From assembly GCA_900555605.1 (NCBI GenBank), contig USLW01000047.1, forward strand, positions 1 to 10,587: 10,587 nucleotides of DNA, read 5' to 3'. The notes beneath the pieces were generated by a model. It was given only the letters and a program-made list of their open reading frames with translations. It did no database searches and was not told the origin of the DNA. This DNA comes from an uncultured Clostridium sp. (lineage in GTDB: Bacteria; Bacillota; Clostridia; UBA1212; UBA1255). Positions 6,867 to 10,587 of the stretch are shown in pieces. The position numbers and the translations under genes are program-made. Within the stretch, counting starts at the first letter, position 1. The number at the start of each line of letters is the position of its first letter.

Positions 6867-7736
6867 TTACAGAGTTCCCATCACTGTAATCACCGTAATA
6901 CCCGGCACCACCGCAATTTCGCCGGTCACGGGATCCTGCGTGAAAGTTGCTTCCGGAACATTCACGCTGAGCGATGAGCCGTCCGCAGGAAGCCGGAGCG
7001 TGCTATTGCTGTAGCTGAAATCTTCCGAGCCGATTGTCAGGCCGTTTACCGTTACGGTAATGGGATTCGGCGCCGGATGGAATGTATCTGAAAGAACAAC
7101 GTCCGTTGCCGCCACATTGCCGTAGTTATACAGCGTAAAGGTATATGTCAGCTGACTGCCGTCTGTTACCGGATTCGGGGACATGGACTTGAAAATCCGT
7201 ACATCTGCGTAATCCGCTACGGCAATGGTATTGATATCATACATATTATCTGACATATTGGTTGCGGTCCAGGTCGCCGTGTTGGTGATATAGGAACCGG
7301 TGTTCAGCGCCGCGCTGTTATTAATCCGCGCATTATAAATAATAATGGCATTTGCGTTTGCCGGCAGCGCATTGATCACAAAGGTAATGGAATTCGCAGT
7401 CACTGACGGATTGATGCCAGACATGTAAATACCATTGATATACAATTGTGCCGCACCGGTATAAGTCAAGGGAGTCACATACGCAGAAGAGCCGACAGGC
7501 AGATAGGAGCCTAAGTTGTCAACGATCGTAACATCATTCAGTACAGATGTGCTGGTATTGCTGGTGGTCAAAATATACGTTACGATGTCACCTGATCTAT
7601 AAGTCGACTCTAATGAGGTTTTTCCAACGGTCAAGGGTCCCTGAATCGTGGTAGTTGCAATGTTTGAAGTTGCCGTGCCATATTGGGAACCGTATGCAAA
7701 ACTGATTTGCGCTTGATTTGTAATTTGTGTTGCCAA
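6867..7736 (-). CDS. DUF11 (conserved repeat) protein without signal peptide
   Basis: A 289-residue, Thr/Ser/Asn-rich, cysteine-free protein with two beta-sandwich DUF11-type repeats. The first spans about residues 33-150: GPLTVGKTSLESTYRSGD, VTYILTTSNTSTSVLNDVTIVDNL, then SYITNTATW. The second runs from about 175 to the end: VRIFKSMSPNPVTDGSQLTYTFTLYNYG, then VVLSDTF. Such repeats are usual in surface proteins, yet there is no signal peptide, no membrane helix and no LPxTG motif. The N-terminus ITNQAQISFAYG is of a type I recall from small clostridial DUF11 proteins. The start is a TTG supported by AAAGGAGAGG (7742-7751) five bases upstream. The gene is alone between two terminators. A candidate sigma-K-like promoter and the neighbouring sporulation genes suggest a mother-cell or spore-surface role, but this is inference. 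Confidence 0.82.
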   Translation of the reverse strand: MATQITNQAQISFAYGSQYGTATSNIATTTIQGPLTVGKTSLESTYRSGDIVTYILTTSNTSTSVLNDVTIVDNLGSYLPVGSSAYVTPLTYTGAAQLYINGIYMSGINPSVTANSITFVINALPANANAIIIYNARINNSAALNTGSYITNTATWTATNMSDNMYDINTIAVADYADVRIFKSMSPNPVTDGSQLTYTFTLYNYGNVAATDVVLSDTFHPAPNPITVTVNGLTIGSEDFSYSNSTLRLPADGSSLSVNVPEATFTQDPVTGEIAVVPGITVITVMGTL

Positions 7737-7741
7737 AGAAA

Positions 7742-7751
7742 CCTCTCCTTT
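7742..7751 (-). promoter_or_regulatory. Strong Shine-Dalgarno that fixes a TTG start
   Basis: AAAGGAGAGG on the minus strand ends five bases before TTG (7734-7736). No ATG or GTG in frame nearby has a comparable site, so the DUF11 gene most likely starts with TTG. Confidence 0.75.
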
Positions 7752-7818
7752 CCGTTCATTGGATACTGATAAGACTTGCCTATGTCACGAGATTCCGCTT
7801 CACAGGCATGCTCACTAT

Positions 7819-7846
7819 AAATATATGCCATACAAAACGGCGAGGT
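7819..7846 (-). promoter_or_regulatory. Candidate sigma-K-like promoter of the DUF11 gene
   Basis: On the minus strand AC (7845-7846, in an AACC context) is followed after 17 bases by CATATATTT (7819-7827). The B. subtilis sigma-K pattern is AC, 17 bases, CATAnnnTA; only the last A differs. I find no good sigma-A promoter in the 140 bases between the ymxH terminator and the TTG start. The consensus is short, so chance matches are possible. Confidence 0.35.
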
Positions 7847-7876
7847 TACCATAATGAAAATGAAATGGTCTCCTGC

Positions 7877-7942
7877 AAAAAAAAAAGCCCGGCACCGCCG
7901 CCGAACCAGGAACCAGCAAGCGCTCCGGACTTTCGCGCCGGG
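7877..7942 (-). terminator. GC-rich intrinsic terminator after ymxH
   Basis: A GC-rich stretch after the ymxH stop ends in T10 (7877-7886). CCCGGC (7937-7942) can pair with GCCGGG (7888-7893), with further inner pairing such as CCGGA with TTCGG. The exact fold is uncertain, but a GC-rich arm directly before ten Ts is characteristic of intrinsic termination. Confidence 0.65.
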
Positions 7943-7964
7943 AAGCGCCGCCCGGCATGCAGGT

Positions 7965-8222
7965 TTATAGAAAGCGTTTCAGGAAACGCTCCTCAATGTC
8001 GACAATAATCAGATCTTCTCCGATCCGTTTGATTTTCTCATAGGGGATAATCAATTCCTGTTCTTTGCTGCTTCCTCCGAACAGCTTTGCGGTGCCGGCA
8101 ACCATAATGGCTTCCAGCCTGCCGTCTTCAAAGTTCACATCTGCATCCGACACATAGCCGAGTCTTCTGCCGTCTGTAAGATTTACCACCTCTTTTTTAT
8201 GAAAGGAACTGACTCTTCCCAT
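7965..8222 (-). CDS. ymxH: YlmC/YmxH family PRC-barrel sporulation protein
   Basis: An 85-residue protein of the YlmC/YmxH family, a single PRC-barrel: MGRVSSFHKKEVVNLTDGRRLGYVSDADVNFEDGRLEAIMV and ELIIPYEKIKRIGEDLIIVD. PRC-barrels are small beta domains often involved in protein or RNA contacts; members of this family are linked to sporulation in Firmicutes but their biochemical role is not settled. I start at 8222 because GGAGG (8227-8231) lies four bases upstream; a longer in-frame reading to 8297 has no ribosome site and adds residues foreign to the family. It follows sigG by 120 bases, an arrangement I recall in Clostridia. A possible promoter lies at 8269-8297 and a terminator follows at 7877-7942. 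Confidence 0.88.
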   Translation of the reverse strand: MGRVSSFHKKEVVNLTDGRRLGYVSDADVNFEDGRLEAIMVAGTAKLFGGSSKEQELIIPYEKIKRIGEDLIIVDIEERFLKRFL

Positions 8223-8246
8223 ATTTCCTCCATTCACACATATCAT

Positions 8247-8259
8247 GGGCGCTGCGCCC
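8247..8259. repeat. Palindrome GGGCGCTGCGCCC in the ymxH leader
   Basis: A perfect 6-1-6 palindrome lying a few bases downstream of the presumed ymxH transcription start and 15 bases before the ribosome site. The position suits an operator or a leader hairpin. No function can be assigned from sequence. Confidence 0.45.
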
Positions 8260-8268
8260 TTCTTTGAT

Positions 8269-8297
8269 ATTTTATGTATCCGTGCGGAAAAATGCAA
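8269..8297 (-). promoter_or_regulatory. Possible sigma-A promoter of ymxH
   Basis: On the minus strand TTGCAT (8292-8297) is followed after exactly 17 bases by TAAAAT (8269-8274). The -10 is five of six consensus, the -35 only three of six. It lies within the gap between sigG and ymxH and partly inside an 8-base inverted repeat. Confidence 0.4.
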
Positions 8298-8311
8298 CGC
8301 CTCTTCCGCAC
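8282..8311. repeat. Inverted repeat between sigG and ymxH
   Basis: GTGCGGAA (8282-8289) and TTCCGCAC (8304-8311) are perfect inverted copies separated by 14 bases. No T tract follows on either strand, so it is not a standard terminator. It overlaps the candidate -35 of ymxH. Confidence 0.55.
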
Positions 8312-8342
8312 ACTGCGTTTTATGCCTTCAGATCAAATATAT

Positions 8343-9116
8343 TCATACATATTTCCGTAAATGTTTGAGTGCTGTCTTTTCTAATCTGGATACCTGCGCC
8401 TGGCTGATTCCGATCTCCTCCGCGACCTCCATCTGGGTCCGCCCTTCAAAAAAGCGCATGTTGATAATCAGCTTTTCTCTGCCATTGAGTTTATCCATTG
8501 CATCGTTGATTGTCATACTCTGCTCCCACGCGCTGTCATGGTTTTTGTCGTCACGGATTTGATCCATGACGCACAGCGTATCGCCGCCGTCCTGAAATAC
8601 AGGATCAAAAAGAGAAACCGTTTCCTGAATGGAATCCAGCGCCATCACCAGCTCCTCCCGTTCAACTCCCAATTCTTTTGCGATTTCGCTTACGGAGGGT
8701 TCCTTGTTATTCTGGCCGAACAGCCGTTCTCTCACCTGCAGCGCTTTATACGCCATATCCCGCAAAGAACGGCTGACCCGGATCGCATTGTTATCCCGCA
8801 GGTAGCGGCGGATTTCACCGATAATCATGGGAACTGCATACGTAGAAAACTGAACGTCCTGGGTAATATCAAAATTATCGATGGCTTTGATCAAGCCGAT
8901 GCAGCCGACCTGAAAAAGATCATCCACCATTTCCCCCCTATTGTTAAAGCGCTGTATTACGCTCAGCACTAAACGCAGATTCCCGTTGATAAATTCCTCT
9001 CTTGCTTTTTCATCCCCCTTTAGAATACGATCAAACAACGCTTTCTTTTCTTCCGCGGACAGCACCGGCAGCTTTGCAGTATTGACCCCACAAATTTCGA
9101 CCTTGTTTATTATCAT
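8343..9116 (-). CDS. sigG: RNA polymerase sporulation sigma factor SigG (sigma-G)
   Basis: Sigma-G directs late forespore transcription after engulfment. The 257-residue protein opens with the family-specific NKVEICGVNTAKLPVLS. Region 2 follows: NLRLVLSVIQRF, then the core-binding DDLFQVGCIGLIKAIDNFD, then the -10-binding FSTYAVPMIIGEIRRYLRD. Region 3 contains VSEIAKELGVEREEL, and region 4 has the helix-turn-helix TQMEVAEEIGISQAQVSRLE with the ending ALKHLRKYV. Length matches the B. subtilis protein (260). The ATG at 9116 has GGAGGT (9125-9130) eight bases upstream. It follows sigE by 88 bases, and that gap holds a sigma-F/G-like promoter, fitting autoregulation plus sigma-F activation. No truncation or unusual substitution is seen. 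Confidence 0.97.
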   Translation of the reverse strand: MIINKVEICGVNTAKLPVLSAEEKKALFDRILKGDEKAREEFINGNLRLVLSVIQRFNNRGEMVDDLFQVGCIGLIKAIDNFDITQDVQFSTYAVPMIIGEIRRYLRDNNAIRVSRSLRDMAYKALQVRERLFGQNNKEPSVSEIAKELGVEREELVMALDSIQETVSLFDPVFQDGGDTLCVMDQIRDDKNHDSAWEQSMTINDAMDKLNGREKLIINMRFFEGRTQMEVAEEIGISQAQVSRLEKTALKHLRKYV

Positions 9117-9138
9117 AAACTCAAACCTCCGGAAACAG

Positions 9139-9160
9139 AATAATCAATGTAATGATTATT
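9139..9160. repeat. Perfect 8-base inverted repeat upstream of sigG
   Basis: AATAATCA (9139-9146) and TGATTATT (9153-9160) are exact inverted copies separated by six bases. The repeat covers most of the candidate -10 of the sigG promoter and the expected start point, a typical operator position. A weak RNA hairpin is the alternative. Confidence 0.6.
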
Positions 9161-9182
9161 GCCTCCGCAGGGACATTTATAC
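9154..9182 (-). promoter_or_regulatory. Candidate sigma-F/sigma-G promoter of sigG
   Basis: On the minus strand GTATA (9178-9182) is followed after 14 bases by GGCAATAATC (9154-9163). The forespore sigma-F pattern is GYATA, about 15 bases, GGHRANAHTR; the -10 matches nine of ten positions. In B. subtilis sigG is transcribed by sigma-F and then sigma-G, so the location is as expected. Confidence 0.62.
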
Positions 9183-9204
9183 TGTAAAAACCTGCCACAC
9201 GATT

Positions 9205-9945
9205 TTACACTTCGCCTTTGAGCATTTCTTTTCGCAGACGATTGATGATCCGTTTTTCCAGACGAGATATGTATGACTGTGAGATGCCCAGCATATCTGC
9301 AACCTCTTTTTGTGTTTTCTCCTCCCCGCCTGTCAGGCCGAATCTAAGGTCCATAATTTTTTTCTCCCGCAGACTGAGTTTTTTCAGTGCGGAATTCAGA
9401 AGCTCCTTATCCACCTCTTCATCGATATCTCTGTAAACCACATCATGGTCGCTGCTGAGCACATCGGAAAGCAGCAGTTCATTCCCGTCCCAATCCACAC
9501 GCAGCGGCTCGTCAATGGAAACCTCTGCCTTCTGCCGGCTGCTGCGGCGAAGGTACATTAATATTTCATTTTCAATGCAGCGGGAGGCATACGTTGCTAA
9601 TTTGATGTTTTTATTCGGTGCAAATGTATTGATTGCCTTAATCAAGCCGATTGTCCCGATGGAAATCAAATCCTCCACATATACCTTTGTATTTTCAAAT
9701 TTTTTTGCAATATACACCACGAGCCGGAGATTTCGCTCAATCAGTACGTTTTTGACATCCATATCCGCATCGTAGTAGTGGTCCAGCAGATACGTCTCCT
9801 CTTCTGCGGAAAGCGGCGGCGGAAGCGTATCCGGTCCGCCGATATAATAGACCTTTTCAGCAGGGGTGTTCTTCTTGATCCCCATAAAGCGAAGAAATTT
9901 GTACAGCTCCATCGTAAAACGCAGCTTTGTCACAGCAAAACTCAT
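9205..9945 (-). CDS. sigE: RNA polymerase sporulation sigma factor SigE (pro-sigma-E)
   Basis: Sigma-E directs early mother-cell transcription in sporulation. The 246-residue protein keeps the amphipathic pro-sequence (about 31 residues, [20 protein letters not shown]) ahead of [15 protein letters not shown], the conserved site near which SpoIIGA cleaves. Region 2 follows: [15 protein letters not shown], then [17 protein letters not shown], then [20 protein letters not shown]. Region 4 contains [41 protein letters not shown] start at the ATG at 9945 because GAGGAG (9953-9958) precedes it; the ATG at 9960 overlaps that site. It lies 27 bases after spoIIGA, the usual operon for the protease and its substrate. 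The slightly long pro-sequence (about 27 residues in B. subtilis) is the only variation seen. Confidence 0.97.
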   Translation of the reverse strand: MSFAVTKLRFTMELYKFLRFMGIKKNTPAEKVYYIGGPDTLPPPLSAEEETYLLDHYYDADMDVKNVLIERNLRLVVYIAKKFENTKVYVEDLISIGTIGLIKAINTFAPNKNIKLATYASRCIENEILMYLRRSSRQKAEVSIDEPLRVDWDGNELLLSDVLSSDHDVVYRDIDEEVDKELLNSALKKLSLREKKIMDLRFGLTGGEEKTQKEVADMLGISQSYISRLEKRIINRLRKEMLKGEV

Positions 9946-9972
9946 ATTCCCACTCCTCATAACAAATTTATT

Positions 9973-10587
9973 TTACGCCGAAGGCTCTGCCAGCAGTTCC
10001 GGTGCAAGCAGTGCGCGATATCGGCTGCCGTCCGATAACTTTTTTGTATACAGGCAAATAATTGCATTCTCCCTTCCCGTGCGGAGGTTCTGCGCTGCCG
10101 CCTCCGCGGTCTCCTGCTCCGGAATACCGCCCTGCAGTATTTTTACAAGGTCTGCCCGGAATCCTGGAAGCACGCCGCTCTCACAGCCCAGTGAGCTATA
10201 CGGGATCAATCGGAAGCGCCGCACCCACTCCGTCTCCTCCAGAACCGTTTCCACTGCATCCAAATCTGCCGCAGAATGATCCTGAAAATATTGACGTAAA
10301 CGTTCCGGCAAAAGAGACTGCACCGCGGACAGCTCTACAATCACCACCGGCTCTCCCGTAAAGGGATCCTTCAATTCGTTACCCGTGTCCACGAGCGCGG
10401 GAATCCAGACCCCTTCTCCATTGAACTCGACGTACAGGCTCACCGCGCATTTTTCCAGCATACGCCGATCCTTGATATATCGGACAAAGCTATTTACAAT
10501 AATATATCCGCTTCCTGCCGTGATCAGCAGATAATTCACGGGCGAATTCCAATGAAGGTAGAACGCGCCGCCGGCAAAGGCCGCTTC
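9973..10587 (-). CDS. spoIIGA: Sporulation sigma-E processing protease SpoIIGA, C-terminal part (cut by window edge)
   Basis: SpoIIGA is a septal-membrane aspartic protease that cleaves pro-sigma-E after the forespore signal SpoIIR. The frame is open through the window end, so 204 C-terminal residues are visible. They begin with a hydrophobic stretch (about residues 1-33, ending GSGYIIVNSFVRYI) that should be the last membrane helix. The cytosolic protease domain follows, with VWIPALVDTGNELKDPFTGEPVVIVE; Asp in DTGN (codon 10387-10389) is the catalytic aspartate, and as in this family only one such motif per chain is expected, implying a dimer. SLGCESGVLPGFRADLV is also conserved-looking. The GTG at 10539 is not the real start. 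The preceding membrane helices lie outside the window. sigE follows after 27 bases. Confidence 0.93.
   Translation of the reverse strand, partial: EAAFAGGAFYLHWNSPVNYLLITAGSGYIIVNSFVRYIKDRRMLEKCAVSLYVEFNGEGVWIPALVDTGNELKDPFTGEPVVIVELSAVQSLLPERLRQYFQDHSAADLDAVETVLEETEWVRRFRLIPYSSLGCESGVLPGFRADLVKILQGGIPEQETAEAAAQNLRTGRENAIICLYTKKLSDGSRYRALLAPELLAEPSA

Noticed and set aside
7631..7852. 73-codon minus-strand frame starting at an ATG at 7852
   Set aside because: It overlaps the DUF11 start in another frame, has no SD, and its second half is out-of-frame DUF11 sequence.
9866..10279. 137-codon plus-strand frame over spoIIGA and sigE
   Set aside because: Opposite to two well supported sporulation genes; low-complexity Ser/Arg composition.

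Overview
The window looks like chromosome of an endospore-forming, probably anaerobic Firmicute (Clostridia; an Oscillospirales-type genome would fit, but that is a guess). The evidence is the run spoIIGA-sigE-sigG-ymxH, canonical Shine-Dalgarno (SD) sites, roughly half GC, and strong sigma-A type promoters. Every gene I accept lies on the minus strand, so transcription runs from high to low coordinates.

Right part (10587 to about 7877): a sporulation block. It holds the 3' end of spoIIGA (protease that activates pro-sigma-E), sigE (early mother-cell sigma factor with its pro-sequence), sigG (late forespore sigma factor) and a YlmC/YmxH PRC-barrel gene that ends at a GC-rich hairpin with a T10 tract. 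A good sigma-F/sigma-G-like promoter precedes sigG, and a perfect inverted repeat overlaps its -10.

Middle (7846 to 6787): a monocistronic DUF11 repeat protein. It has a TTG start, no signal peptide, a sigma-K-like promoter candidate and its own terminator.

Centre-left (6771 to 1286): an accessory cassette that resembles a peptide-modification (RiPP-type) cluster. From a strong promoter run a PqqD-like carrier/recognition protein, an HPr-kinase-related kinase, and a long gene that joins a Ser/His signal-peptidase-like domain to a PF14907-like nucleotidyltransferase. That long gene is split by a frameshift exactly at the nucleotidyltransferase metal-binding motif. Next come a regulator with a C-terminal ArsR-type winged helix and its own consensus promoter, and a radical SAM/SPASM enzyme. 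I see no precursor peptide and no exporter in the window. PqqD-like, HprK-like and nucleotidyltransferase genes also occur together in paeninodin-type lasso peptide clusters, but the lasso cyclase and transglutaminase-like protease are not here.

Left end (1206 to 1): nagB followed by the 5' part of glmM. They act at the same metabolite, glucosamine-6-phosphate: catabolism or reverse synthesis versus cell-wall precursor synthesis.

No gene-free stretch exceeds 300 bases. The two longest (7737-7964 and 6703-6866) hold only promoters and terminators. I found no tRNA, rRNA, CRISPR array, insertion sequence or riboswitch.
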